DNA from: Candidatus Sericytochromatia bacterium
GTDB lineage: Bacteria > Cyanobacteriota > Sericytochromatia > UBA7694 > JACMQJ01
Assembly (NCBI GenBank): GCA_026004035.1
Contig: BPII01000010.1
Location: 19,084 to 83,083, forward strand
Direction of reading: 5' to 3'
Length of the DNA: 64,000 nt
Positions 17,309 to 25,140 of the stretch are shown here, in pieces (positions within the stretch are counted from its first letter, which is position 1; each line of letters opens with the position of its first letter). The notes under the pieces are model-generated. The model was not told where the DNA came from, made no database searches, and saw only the letters and a list, made by a program, of their open reading frames with translations. The position numbers and the translations under genes were made by a program.

Positions 17309-18463
17309 ATGGCAATTTATAAAAATATAAATTTTACTGAATTAACTAATTTAGATATAGATAATTTTGATTTAATAGGTGTTTTCAAGTTAACTAGCAG
17401 TACAATAATAACTGGAACTATACCTACTGGTTTAACATTTCCTTGTATTTTTGAGAATTATGAAGGATTTCAAATTCTACGAAATTATGATAAAGTTTAT
17501 AATAGACAAAAATCAGGATCTACTTGGAGTTCTTGGAAAAAATTAGATTTAAACGCTACTACTTTCTTATCTTTAACAGATACTCCTAACACCTATACAG
17601 GGTTTCAAGGAAAATTATTGAGAGTAAATCCAAATGAAACAGGATTAGAGTTTGATAATTTCAGTTATTCAACATATTCTAAAATGACAGTAGGTAATTC
17701 TTTTCCTACTAGTCCTAATCACTCTGATTTATTTTATAACCAGACAAATAACACATTATGGAAATATGATGCTATTTCAAGTAATTGGATTCCAATAGAT
17801 TGGCAAACCATTATTAAGGCCAGCCCAGAATATCAGGCTAATAGATTAAGAGTTAATAGCATTACAGGCAAATTAGAGATAAGCCCTGATGGTTCTTCTT
17901 GGTATGAATGTATACCAGCAGTCGGAAATAAGGTTATAGAATTAGCTACTTTGGATAATGCGAATTTTAGTTATAAATATTGGATTGCGCCCTGGCAGAT
18001 AGCTATTATTAGAAACGCGAATCATATACCTGTAGTTTGTTCCTGTGATATTAGTATGGTATTTAAAGGTTCATTTTTTTCAATATCCTTACCTAATAAT
18101 GTAGTTGGTTTGAGACCAAGCAATACTTCTATTTCTAATGGTTCCTCTACAATGACTTATAACAATGGTTTTTCAATAAATCGACTTAGATATACAAATT
18201 TGTCCATTGTTCCTATTACTATTGGTTCCTATATGGCTATGTATATTGGTGATTGGAAAGATTTTTCAATAAGAGTATCTAAGGAAGCCTCCATCAATTT
18301 TTTTAGGACTATTTTTATTGGAACTGGTTATATGGTAGAATCTTTAAATACAGGTATAGGATTAGGTGAAGTACCTTCTAGTTGTTATTGGCTTGGCACT
18401 TGGTATGCAAATACTGGAACCAACCTTCAAATGAATGTTCTAACATTGACGAGAATAGCATAA
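17309..18463 (+). CDS. Tail fibre protein
   Basis: A 384-residue fibre protein used for receptor recognition. Seen: a segment around residues 90-115 with FLSLTDTPNTYTGFQGK followed by LLRVNPNETGLEFD, a recurrent module of phage tail fibres. Glycine- and serine-rich beta sequence with many aromatic residues follows, likely the receptor-binding tip. The start at the ATG at 17309 follows GGTGG; the TTG upstream at 17291 lies in the previous gene. The C-terminal third contains no TTTCAAG heptamer from about 17.79 to 18.89 kb, which may mark an exchanged tip domain. Confidence 0.8.
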   Translation: MAIYKNINFTELTNLDIDNFDLIGVFKLTSSTIITGTIPTGLTFPCIFENYEGFQILRNYDKVYNRQKSGSTWSSWKKLDLNATTFLSLTDTPNTYTGFQGKLLRVNPNETGLEFDNFSYSTYSKMTVGNSFPTSPNHSDLFYNQTNNTLWKYDAISSNWIPIDWQTIIKASPEYQANRLRVNSITGKLEISPDGSSWYECIPAVGNKVIELATLDNANFSYKYWIAPWQIAIIRNANHIPVVCSCDISMVFKGSFFSISLPNNVVGLRPSNTSISNGSSTMTYNNGFSINRLRYTNLSIVPITIGSYMAMYIGDWKDFSIRVSKEASINFFRTIFIGTGYMVESLNTGIGLGEVPSSCYWLGTWYANTGTNLQMNVLTLTRIA

Positions 18464-18474
18464 GGAGTTATACA

Positions 18475-19023
18475 ATGTTGAAAGCATGGGTCGAAAATAA
18501 TAATATTTTTTTAAGCGAAGACGAAACTATTGCTCCAAGCGACGCGATAGAAGTCCCTGATGGTACTCAAATATCAGATTTAAAAATCGAGAATGGGCAA
18601 ATTGTATTAAAAACACAACAAGAGAAAGAGCAAGAACAAATCATTATTGAAAAAGAAAATCTATTAAGAGAAATATTTGAATTATCCAACAAATTTTTAT
18701 CAAAATATCCAGAAGCTGAATCTAAAGGATGGCAAAATAAAGTAGAAGAATGTAAAGATATTATATCTACCAATTCAATAGACCAAAATTTACATTCAAT
18801 TATATATTCAGAAATTGAAGCTTTATACGGTAGCATTCCAACAGATTTTCAAATCGTAATAGATTATTGTAATTCAATTCTAGAAAAAGAACAGTCTTTC
18901 AAGATATTTAGCGGTAAAATAGCAGGATTAAGAAAAAGAATAGAAAATAGCAATGATTTAAATGAATTACAAAATATAATCCCGCAGTTATTAACGGATT
19001 TAAAAGATCGATATGGATTATAA
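18475..19023 (+). CDS. Tail fibre assembly/chaperone-like protein (paralogue 1)
   Basis: A 182-residue helical, acidic protein. The start is the ATG at 18475 with TAAGGAG upstream. Its C-terminal half (DYCNSILEKE, then FSGKIAGLRKRIE) is clearly related to that of the protein encoded at 21118 (RCNIILYKKD, VSGKISGLRQIYE). Both genes directly follow a fibre gene, so I infer a fibre-specific assembly or cap role, like the tail fibre assembly proteins that travel with their fibre. The N-terminal part (MLKAWVENNNIFLSED) resembles the short beta region of such partners. Confidence 0.6.
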   Translation: MLKAWVENNNIFLSEDETIAPSDAIEVPDGTQISDLKIENGQIVLKTQQEKEQEQIIIEKENLLREIFELSNKFLSKYPEAESKGWQNKVEECKDIISTNSIDQNLHSIIYSEIEALYGSIPTDFQIVIDYCNSILEKEQSFKIFSGKIAGLRKRIENSNDLNELQNIIPQLLTDLKDRYGL

Positions 19024-19040
19024 TTAAAAAGGAGGTTTAG

Positions 19041-19790
19041 ATGATAAATTTAATAGATTACAAAAAAAATTGGAATCCTTTATCTTATAAAGGAAACAAA
19101 AAAACTATAATTTTTTTACATCATACAGCTGGATATGATATTTATTCAGCTCATGATTGGTTGTATAAATTATCCTTGAAACATTATAGGGAGGGAAATT
19201 ACTTGACTGGTGTTAATTATTTTATAGGGAAAGATGGTACTATTTTACAAGCGATTGAAGAGGACAGGTGGGCGTGGCATTCAGGAACAGGGGATAAAAA
19301 ATTTGAAGCTAAGACAATTTCTATTGAACTTGATAATTTAGGATTCATGTGGTTTTTAGATAAGAATACGTTGGTAGATTTATACAATAATAAATGGGAA
19401 ATAGTTAGTAGAAAAGATAATGAAATAAAAGCAAAGTTGGGACGTTTGACTTTTGATTTTGTTTATTTAGAAAAACCTTGGCGTGGATTTCAAGTATACC
19501 ATAAATATTCAAAAAAACAAATAGATTCTCTTGTAAATTTATTGGACGATATTATAAAGAGAAATGGTATTTCAAGACAAATACATAAAAATTTCTTACC
19601 TGAAAAGAAAACATTAAATACAAGTGATTTATATGATTTTTCTGGAATAGTAAATCATGTTCAATTTATGGGTAATATTTCAAGAAGTGATCATTACATA
19701 GATAAAATAAAAAGTTATAAAAAATGGGATTTATCGATAGTCTTTCCTGTTGAAGAATTGATTTCAAGATTAAATTTAGAAGTAATATAA
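19041..19790 (+). CDS. N-acetylmuramoyl-L-alanine amidase (endolysin)
   Basis: A PGRP/Amidase_2 fold zinc amidase that cuts the peptide from the glycan strand of peptidoglycan. Seen: IIFLHHTAGYD with the first zinc His (about residue 28), VNYFIGKDGTILQ, the RWAWHSGTG segment and TISIELDN, all classical for this family. No signal peptide, so release would need a holin. The C-terminal region after about residue 175 is unassigned. It sits between two fibre cassettes with a perfect AGGAGG site. It may act either in lysis or as a tail-borne enzyme in entry. Confidence 0.9.
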   Translation: MINLIDYKKNWNPLSYKGNKKTIIFLHHTAGYDIYSAHDWLYKLSLKHYREGNYLTGVNYFIGKDGTILQAIEEDRWAWHSGTGDKKFEAKTISIELDNLGFMWFLDKNTLVDLYNNKWEIVSRKDNEIKAKLGRLTFDFVYLEKPWRGFQVYHKYSKKQIDSLVNLLDDIIKRNGISRQIHKNFLPEKKTLNTSDLYDFSGIVNHVQFMGNISRSDHYIDKIKSYKKWDLSIVFPVEELISRLNLEVI

Positions 19791-19795
19791 TTTTA

Positions 19796-19823
19796 TTGAC
19801 ATAATAAGATTTTAGTTTATTAT
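19796..19823 (+). promoter_or_regulatory. Promoter for a leaderless tail fibre gene
   Basis: TTGACA at 19796-19801, a 16-base spacer and TATTAT at 19818-19823, only 6 bases before the ATG at 19830. No ribosome site can fit in between. Confidence 0.68.
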
Positions 19824-19829
19824 GAATTT

Positions 19830-21107
19830 ATGATTTATTATGAGGTTTATGATCTTGAAGATATTCGTTTTTATTATTTTGAAGACCAATTAGAGTTTAG
19901 TGATCACAATCTTGAAAAACTAAATGTATCTTTTAAGATAATTCTTGATTTATTAAAAAGCAAAGGTATAACGTTTTTTTCTTTAAATGAACCTGTAATT
20001 TTAGGAGATAGTATAGTATTTCCATCAGGATATTTGAGTTTAGGGGATATTTTAGTTTATTTTAAGGGTGAAGTATTTAAATTACCTTATGGTTTCAAGA
20101 AAGGTGTATTTCAAATAAGAACATCTAAAATAATCAACACTACAAAAGTTAATAAAAATATTATTAAGATAGAGCTAAAATATACAGACGATGAAAATGA
20201 AAATGTTGAATTTGATTATGATGCTTTACCATTTATAAAAATTAATAGTAATTATAATATAACTAAACAATATTCAGAAGAAGACAGATTACTTCTAGAA
20301 GTTCCAATTCATACACATATAATTTCGGAAATATCTGGATTACAAAATGCATTAGATGGGAAAGCTAATGTTTCTCATACTCATAATATTTCTGATGTTA
20401 ACAATTTACAGGATCAATTAAATTCTAAATCTAACATAGGTCATATTCACAACATATCTGATATAAATAATCTACAAACTGAACTTGATAATAAAGCTAA
20501 CATTTCTCATATTCATCAAATTTATGATATACAAAATTTACAGGTAGAATTAGATGGAAAAGCTAATACTATTCATAGTCATGAAATATCTGATATAAAT
20601 AATCTACAACTAAACTTAGATAGTAAAGTAAATTTATCACAGGTTATCAGAATAGACGCAAATCAGATAACAAACGATTTAGAAAAAAGGACATTTTTAT
20701 CTAATTTAAATGCATATGTTCAATTATCAAATTTACCTACTACTAGTATTAACACAAATGGTAATGTAGTAGTTTTAGGTGTTAATCCACAAATTCCTTA
20801 TTCTGGAAGATTTTTAATAGAAATCAATTTAGTGTTTCAAGTAGTTTTTAAAAAAGACAGACGAAATAAACTTTATATAGAATTTTCACTACAAAGTAGC
20901 GAACTAAATAGTACTAAATTTATAGATAACTTTTATGATTACTATTCATATAACATAAATCAAGTATTATCTTTTGAGAGAAAGTTTTTATTTATGCATA
21001 ATTTTACTGGAAGTGATGTGTTAACTTTATCTTTAAGAAATATTACGGCAAATAATATTCAAAGTATAGATTTATTAGAAGGATATGTATTAATAATAAA
21101 TTATTAG
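19830..21107 (+). CDS. Tail fibre protein with His-rich repeats
   Basis: A 425-residue fibre. The N-terminal 150 residues look like an attachment domain. Residues about 158-270 hold five repeats of roughly 19-20 residues, each with an HxH pair followed by a pattern like ISDINNLQ...LD.KA. HxH pairs in trimeric fibres such as T4 gp37 bind iron ions inside the shaft, so this is probably a metal-stabilised trimeric stalk. A beta-rich C-terminal domain (about 150 residues) should be the tip. Its promoter predicts a leaderless mRNA. The next gene encodes its chaperone-like partner. Confidence 0.8.
   Translation: MIYYEVYDLEDIRFYYFEDQLEFSDHNLEKLNVSFKIILDLLKSKGITFFSLNEPVILGDSIVFPSGYLSLGDILVYFKGEVFKLPYGFKKGVFQIRTSKIINTTKVNKNIIKIELKYTDDENENVEFDYDALPFIKINSNYNITKQYSEEDRLLLEVPIHTHIISEISGLQNALDGKANVSHTHNISDVNNLQDQLNSKSNIGHIHNISDINNLQTELDNKANISHIHQIYDIQNLQVELDGKANTIHSHEISDINNLQLNLDSKVNLSQVIRIDANQITNDLEKRTFLSNLNAYVQLSNLPTTSINTNGNVVVLGVNPQIPYSGRFLIEINLVFQVVFKKDRRNKLYIEFSLQSSELNSTKFIDNFYDYYSYNINQVLSFERKFLFMHNFTGSDVLTLSLRNITANNIQSIDLLEGYVLIINY
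20306..20632 (+). repeat. Five in-frame fibre repeats (about 60 bases each)
   Basis: Each unit encodes an HxH pair (HTH, HTH, HIH, HIH, HSH), an I(S/Y)D(I/V)NNLQ-like stretch and LDxKA. The DNA copies have diverged at third positions, so the array looks old rather than freshly expanded. Confidence 0.8.
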
Positions 21108-21117
21108 AGGTATTTAT

Positions 21118-21486
21118 ATGGAACTTTATGAATTAGAAAATGATTTTTTTGGAAAGGTTGCAGAAGTTGAAAGTTATTATTTAGGAAAATACCTAGAAGT
21201 AGAAAAAAAAAGTTTTGATGCAAAGGTACAAGAAGCTAAAACTTTTCTTAATACTTTGGATAATAATGATTGTCCGATTATTTTAGAAGAGTTGAGGGTA
21301 TTTTATGGAAGAGAACCAACTCAACAAGAAATTATTGATAGATGTAATATAATTCTTTATAAAAAAGATATTTTAGCAAAAGTTTCTGGTAAAATTTCAG
21401 GGTTAAGACAGATATATGAGAGTAATCCTTATAATTTTGATTTTAGTTTGTTTAATACTTATTTTCCAGAAGTTTTTTCTGAGTAA
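21118..21486 (+). CDS. Tail fibre assembly/chaperone-like protein (paralogue 2)
   Basis: A 122-residue helical protein related to the C-terminal two thirds of the 18475 product: ELRVFYGREPTQQEIIDRCN corresponds to EALYGSIPTDFQIVIDYCN there, and VSGKISGLRQ to FSGKIAGLRK. It lacks that paralogue's N-terminal 50 residues. It follows the His-repeat fibre by 10 bases. Gene duplication of a fibre partner together with its fibre is the simplest reading. The 88 bases after it carry no gene. Confidence 0.58.
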   Translation: MELYELENDFFGKVAEVESYYLGKYLEVEKKSFDAKVQEAKTFLNTLDNNDCPIILEELRVFYGREPTQQEIIDRCNIILYKKDILAKVSGKISGLRQIYESNPYNFDFSLFNTYFPEVFSE

Positions 21487-21574
21487 ATAATTACTTGAAA
21501 GGATTTAGTATTTTGTTTATTTGATTTGATTAAAAAATCTGATTTTTAAACTTAAAACTAAAAAGGAGGGATTT

Positions 21575-21769
21575 ATGGCAAAGAAAAAATCAGATGGTAG
21601 TTGGATACAGAAAGCTATCAAAAAAGAAGGATCTTTTAGAGATTATTGTGGTGGTAAAGTAACAAAAGCTTGCATAGAAAAAGGTAAAAAGTCAAAAGAT
21701 CCTAAAACTAGAAGAAGAGCTGTATTAGCCGAAACTTTATTGAAATTAAATAGGAAAAGAAAAAAATGA
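21575..21769 (+). CDS. Small highly basic protein
   Basis: A 64-residue protein, very rich in Lys and Arg. It contains GSWIQKAIKKEGSFRDYCGG and ends in RKRKK. Similar short basic proteins with the W-I-x-K-A-I-K-K-x-G pattern are widespread in large phages and viruses, from memory, with unknown function; nucleic-acid or capsid binding is plausible. The ribosome site AAGGAGG is strong. The stop overlaps the ATG of the next small gene (ATGA), so the pair is translationally coupled. Confidence 0.65.
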   Translation: MAKKKSDGSWIQKAIKKEGSFRDYCGGKVTKACIEKGKKSKDPKTRRRAVLAETLLKLNRKRKK

Positions 21770-21900
21770 TTAAGAAAGTTGGAAATAAATATTGTGTTTA
21801 TTCAAAAAAAGGTAATAAAAAATTTGGATGTTATAAAAATTTAAAAGAAGCTGGAAAAAGATTAGGGCAAATAGAATTTTTTAAGAACAAAAATAAATAA
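21766..21900 (+). CDS. Very small basic protein (44 residues)
   Basis: Found by direct translation: MIKKVGNKYCVYSKKGNKKF then GCYKNLKEAGKRLGQIEFFK. The pattern K-V-G-x-K-Y-x-V-Y-S-K-K-G followed by G-x-Y and a helix ending R-L-x-Q-I-E-F-F-K is a recurring small phage protein type, from memory, often next to other small basic genes. It overlaps the previous stop by 4 bases (ATGA). Its compact strand-strand-helix pattern suggests a real folded protein. Function unknown. Confidence 0.62.
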   Translation: MIKKVGNKYCVYSKKGNKKFGCYKNLKEAGKRLGQIEFFKNKNK

Positions 21901-21913
21901 TTAGGAGTTTATA

Positions 21914-22408
21914 ATGATGCTTAAATTTTTTATTTTTGTGATAATATTTTTGTTTATTTCGGACAATGTAAATCCTTATTTTGATGATTTTTATGGTCAT
22001 GAAATTTCTTATCTTAGAAATAAGTATAATTGGTATTCAGACAGAATTTATTTTTTAGTTAGAAAATATTGTGAAGTTAATCATAGAATAGTATTTAGTT
22101 TAATACATGTAGAAAGTAGTGGTAGGCAATTTGCTGTTTCAAGATATGTCAAAGTATACGTTATAAGAAATAACAAGAAAATTCTTGAAAAGCATAGAGC
22201 TATTGGTTTGATGCAGGTGGTTAGTTTTTATTATAAAGAAAAAGATCTTTTTGATCTAGAAAAAAATATATTTTTTGGTTGTAAGGTTTTAAATGATTGT
22301 TTCAAGAAATATAAAAGTTTTGTTAAATCTATTAGCTGTTATAATATGGGAATTAATAGTAGAAAGGTGAATTATAGATACGTTAGTAAAATATTGGATA
22401 ATATTTAG
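21914..22408 (+). CDS. Lytic transglycosylase (SLT-type), exported
   Basis: A lysozyme-fold lytic transglycosylase that cleaves the peptidoglycan backbone. Seen: an N-terminal hydrophobic signal or anchor (LKFFIFVIIFLFISDN), then the catalytic Glu in SLIHVESSGRQF (about residue 69), IGLMQV (the conserved GLMQ block) and a C-terminal CYNMG (conserved AYNAG equivalent). All three SLT motifs are in order. At 164 residues it is a minimal domain. A signal sequence suggests host-Sec export or membrane anchoring. It is followed by a candidate holin-like membrane protein. Confidence 0.88.
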   Translation: MMLKFFIFVIIFLFISDNVNPYFDDFYGHEISYLRNKYNWYSDRIYFLVRKYCEVNHRIVFSLIHVESSGRQFAVSRYVKVYVIRNNKKILEKHRAIGLMQVVSFYYKEKDLFDLEKNIFFGCKVLNDCFKKYKSFVKSISCYNMGINSRKVNYRYVSKILDNI

Positions 22409-22416
22409 ATAATACT

Positions 22417-22722
22417 ATGAAAGATGATAAGAATCAAATAGATGATACGATAAAATTATTACAATCTATATGGGATAATTTATTACCTTCAAGAGAATTT
22501 ATTAATAAAATGAAAGGAAGTTTAGAAAAAATAGAAGCAAAATTAGAGGATTCAAATAAAGAAAGTAATAAAATATTGATGGAAATAAGAGACGATATTA
22601 AATCAATGAAGAAGGATATGGAAGATTTTTCTAAAACGGCAAAAAAGTTTGAGTATTTTGTATACTTTGTTTCTGGCTTAGGTATTATATTAGCATTGAT
22701 ATTAAAATTTGGTATAAAGTGA
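22417..22722 (+). CDS. Coiled-coil protein with C-terminal membrane segment (XhlA-like)
   Basis: A 101-residue protein: a charged coiled coil (about residues 8-75) and one C-terminal transmembrane helix (FVYFVSGLGIILALILKFG). This matches the layout of XhlA/hemolysin-type lysis accessory proteins. It follows the transglycosylase gene by 8 bases and has no clear ribosome site, so translation is likely coupled. Its stop overlaps the GTG of the next gene. A lysis role is inferred from architecture and place. Confidence 0.58.
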   Translation: MKDDKNQIDDTIKLLQSIWDNLLPSREFINKMKGSLEKIEAKLEDSNKESNKILMEIRDDIKSMKKDMEDFSKTAKKFEYFVYFVSGLGIILALILKFGIK

Positions 22723-23204
22723 ATTTTTTATCAATTGATTTTGGAAATTATACAGGTTTATCGTATTTTAGAGATTTTGAAATAAATGAAGTATGTTCTT
22801 TTAAAATTTTATCAGATCAATCAACGTTTCCTATTGTTGTTGTGGATAAATTGTTTGAAATAATTAGGGATAAAGGCTGGGAGATAGATTTTTTTGTTGT
22901 AGAGGATTATTCTTATGGAAAAGGATTTTTTAACACAAATCAATCAGAGATTATAGGTGCTTTCAAGTATAAAGTTTTTAATGAACACAAAAAGTCGATA
23001 TATTTTATAAATTCAACTTTTATAAGGAAAATTTTAATTGGTAATGGGAAAGCATCAAAATCGGAAATAAAAAAATACGTAAAAAATGTATATAGAGAAT
23101 TAAAAAATCAGCATGAATATGATGCTGTTTTTACAGGTTTAGGTTTCAAGGAAACTTATAATAAATTAAGTGAAGCTACTTTAAGAAGATCGATAATTTT
23201 TTAA
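22719..23204 (+). CDS. RuvC-like Holliday junction resolvase
   Basis: A 161-residue RNase H-fold nuclease. Seen: LSIDFGNYTGLSYF at the N-terminus (first catalytic Asp), FVVEDYSYGKG with the conserved Glu after a strand (about residue 67), IRKILIGNGKASKSEIKKYV and HEYDAVFTGLGF with the final acidic residue (about 138). This is the RuvC acidic-residue order, and the length fits. It starts with GTG, overlapping the previous stop (GTGA). It would resolve branched DNA before packaging. This is the second resolvase candidate in the window. Confidence 0.8.
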   Translation: MNFLSIDFGNYTGLSYFRDFEINEVCSFKILSDQSTFPIVVVDKLFEIIRDKGWEIDFFVVEDYSYGKGFFNTNQSEIIGAFKYKVFNEHKKSIYFINSTFIRKILIGNGKASKSEIKKYVKNVYRELKNQHEYDAVFTGLGFKETYNKLSEATLRRSIIF

Positions 23205-23232
23205 TTGACATTTTATTCTAGAATATTAAATT
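23205..23232 (+). promoter_or_regulatory. Promoter for a leaderless gene
   Basis: TTGACA at 23205-23210, 16-base spacer, TAAATT at 23227-23232 (the same -10 as at 15860), 6 bases before the ATG at 23239. It begins at the stop codon of the RuvC-like gene. Confidence 0.63.
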
Positions 23233-23238
23233 TACATT

Positions 23239-23577
23239 ATGAATTTAGAAGTCAGTATTGAAACAGATAATAATTTATTAGATAGTGGTTTAAAGATAAA
23301 GGAAATGTATATTAAAAAGGATACCGATGATAAGAAATTTATTATAGCTTTTATAAAGACATTAGAAAATAATGAAATTCCTATTGTTAAGGTATCTGGA
23401 AATGAAGCTATTGCTAAGTTATCTAAGATTCTAGCGAGTGTAGATTCTATCTTGAAAGACAAGTATATCATTACGTGGTCGATTAAGTGGGATAAAGATG
23501 TTGGAAAGAAAGATGGTGAAATAATTACTATTTTGAAATATATTTGTATTTTCAAGGAGATTAGAAAAGGAGGTTAA
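23239..23577 (+). CDS. Hypothetical protein, predicted leaderless
   Basis: A 112-residue basic alpha/beta protein, not recognised. It contains VKVSGNEAIAKLSKILASVD in the middle, a helix flanked by strands, and ends IFKEIRKGG. The C-terminal Gly-Gly is notable because a ubiquitin-conjugation-like gene set lies 6 kb away, but nothing else in the protein indicates a beta-grasp fold. No ribosome site; its promoter predicts a leaderless start. The next gene overlaps its end region with a strong AAAGGAGG site. Confidence 0.5.
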   Translation: MNLEVSIETDNNLLDSGLKIKEMYIKKDTDDKKFIIAFIKTLENNEIPIVKVSGNEAIAKLSKILASVDSILKDKYIITWSIKWDKDVGKKDGEIITILKYICIFKEIRKGG

Positions 23578-23579
23578 AA

Positions 23580-23783
23580 GTGGAAAATAAAGAACAATTA
23601 TGTTTCAGTAGCAAGGTACAAGTTTATGAATTATGTAAAGGCGGTACCTGTTGTCCTGTTTTAGTTAGAGATGGAGATAAAGTAATTCTGAAAGATGGAG
23701 AAATTGAAATAGAATTAAATGAAGAACATATTAAAAATTTATATAGAATTTTTAAAGAACAAGTTGAAAATTTAGAGGAATAG
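23580..23783 (+). CDS. Small Cys-containing acidic protein
   Basis: A 67-residue protein starting at GTG behind AAAGGAGG. It has four Cys, three of them in a short stretch (CKGGTCC, about residues 19-25), and a C-terminal helix (NEEHIKNLYRIFKEQVENL). A small metal-binding or redox-sensitive beta domain is possible. Not recognised. Confidence 0.5.
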   Translation: MENKEQLCFSSKVQVYELCKGGTCCPVLVRDGDKVILKDGEIEIELNEEHIKNLYRIFKEQVENLEE

Positions 23784-23797
23784 TTCAGGAGATTATT

Positions 23798-24058
23798 ATG
23801 TTGTTAAGCTTAGTTTTATTTTTAGTGCTTTCAAGTTTATTACTATTTTTAGTATTAGAATTTTCAGATAAATCAAAGAATACAATTTTTTATTATATAA
23901 TTTTCTATTTAATGAGTATTATTTGGTTTTTTGTAATTAGTTTAATTTTAAAAATTAGATATATTTATGTTTTTATTATACTTTCAGTATTTTTTGTAAT
24001 AACAATTATTTTCAGTTTAGTACTAATTTTTTTAAGGAGGATCAATTATGAATTTTAG
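23798..24058 (+). CDS. Small membrane protein, holin candidate
   Basis: An 86-residue, extremely hydrophobic protein with three predicted membrane helices (about residues 2-21, 30-51 and 55-79), with few charges between them. Size and three-helix topology fit class I holins, but several other membrane proteins nearby also fit. It overlaps the next gene by 11 bases. The ribosome site is AGGAG. Confidence 0.5.
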   Translation: MLLSLVLFLVLSSLLLFLVLEFSDKSKNTIFYYIIFYLMSIIWFFVISLILKIRYIYVFIILSVFFVITIIFSLVLIFLRRINYEF

Positions 24059-24545
24059 TTTAACAGAGGTTTTTGCTTTATCAAATCCAGATTCGGTATT
24101 AAGGGTGTACACAATATTCTTTTACATAGTGCACTTTGGTGGTATTTTTTTAGGGACTATTTTATTACTGAGTGATAAGTTTCAAGGTATAAGGGAAAAA
24201 ATTATTAAATCTAAAATTTTAAATAGTAAAATCAAGTATAATGTAAGTAAAAGTAAAATAAAAAATCGGATTTATATTTATTTTAATGAATATATCTTGA
24301 AACACTTAATTGATTTTAGTAATAAGTTTTTATGGTTTGTGAGAAATTCTTTAGAGTGTAATATATGTTTTGTGTTTTGGATTAATTTTTTATGGTATTG
24401 TTTAATTTTTGAAATTTATATGAAAACGATAGATTTTATACTAGTCATATCTTTGTCTTTTTTTGGAGCTGTATGTTCTATATCTTTGTATTTACTCTTG
24501 AAACTTATAGAAGTTTTTATATTAAAAGGGAAAAATGGAAAATAA
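24048..24545 (+). CDS. Membrane protein with C-x-x-C-x-x-x-W motif (DUF1360-like)
   Basis: A 165-residue membrane protein with about three to four hydrophobic segments (about 20-42, 105-122, 127-155). The motif LECNICFVFW in the membrane-proximal part resembles the conserved Cys/Trp block of small phage and bacterial DUF1360-type membrane proteins. The ribosome site AAGGAGG lies within the end of the previous gene, so the two are coupled. Function unknown; lysis control or superinfection exclusion would fit phage membrane proteins of this type. Confidence 0.5.
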   Translation: MNFSLTEVFALSNPDSVLRVYTIFFYIVHFGGIFLGTILLLSDKFQGIREKIIKSKILNSKIKYNVSKSKIKNRIYIYFNEYILKHLIDFSNKFLWFVRNSLECNICFVFWINFLWYCLIFEIYMKTIDFILVISLSFFGAVCSISLYLLLKLIEVFILKGKNGK

Positions 24546-24834
24546 GGATATATTTAAAGAGTTAGGGTTAGATGAATCTGTTTTAAAGGATGATAGAAAA
24601 TTTATTGAGATTTTGAAAGAGATGCAAAAAGAAAGAATTTTATATATTAGATTTTTGGAAAAGAAAGATGGAGAATATTTCAAGGAATTTTCTAAAGAAG
24701 CTGAGTTATTTCTAAAATTAAATGAAAAAGCAAATTTTACAGAAGATGATAAAGATTTACTTTTAAGTAAATTAAAAGAAATTGAAAATATAAGAAAGAA
24801 AAAAATTAGAAATATTCAGATAAATGATAAGTGA
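24535..24834 (+). CDS. Hypothetical helical protein
   Basis: A 99-residue, highly charged, wholly helical protein, not recognised. It starts inside the end of the previous gene (11-base overlap, AAAGGG site). Contains FKELGLDESVLKDDRKF near the N-terminus and a Lys-rich C-terminus. Probably a cytoplasmic partner of the membrane proteins encoded before it, but this is based on position only. Confidence 0.45.
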   Translation: MENKDIFKELGLDESVLKDDRKFIEILKEMQKERILYIRFLEKKDGEYFKEFSKEAELFLKLNEKANFTEDDKDLLLSKLKEIENIRKKKIRNIQINDK

Positions 24835-24886
24835 ATTTAGGATACTGATATTTAGTATAAATCTATTCGATAATAGGAGGTAAAAT

Positions 24887-25069
24887 ATGTATAATGAGAA
24901 TATGAAAAAAGCATTTGATTATTTAAAGTCTAAGGATAGAATAGATTCTTTGAGTAATAATCCAAAAAAATTAAATTATCAGGCAATTGGTGATTTTAAT
25001 AAATATGAAAATTATAAAAGAAGTAAATTTGAGTTTGTACAATATAAATCACCAGAAAAAGGAAAATAA
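24887..25069 (+). CDS. Small basic protein
   Basis: A 60-residue Lys/Asn/Tyr-rich protein with a strong ATAGGAGG ribosome site. Not recognised. It is the last gene of this run; a terminator follows within 8 bases of its stop. Confidence 0.45.
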   Translation: MYNENMKKAFDYLKSKDRIDSLSNNPKKLNYQAIGDFNKYENYKRSKFEFVQYKSPEKGK

Positions 25070-25076
25070 TTAGTAC

Positions 25077-25095
25077 AGGACGGATTCTCCGTCCT
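25077..25095 (+). terminator. Intrinsic terminator
   Basis: A perfect 8-base stem AGGACGGA / TCCGTCCT with a TTC loop, followed by a T-rich stretch (TCTATCATTTTATTTTTT). It closes the 23.2-25.1 kb gene run. Confidence 0.78.
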
Positions 25096-25140
25096 TCTAT
25101 CATTTTATTTTTTATGTATTTTAAATAGAACATAGTTGTT

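Noticed and set aside
23239..23577. Ubiquitin-like modifier, because the protein ends in Gly-Gly
   Set aside because: The end (KEIRKGG) is the only hint; the GG codons overlap the next gene's ribosome site AAAGGAGG, which explains them.
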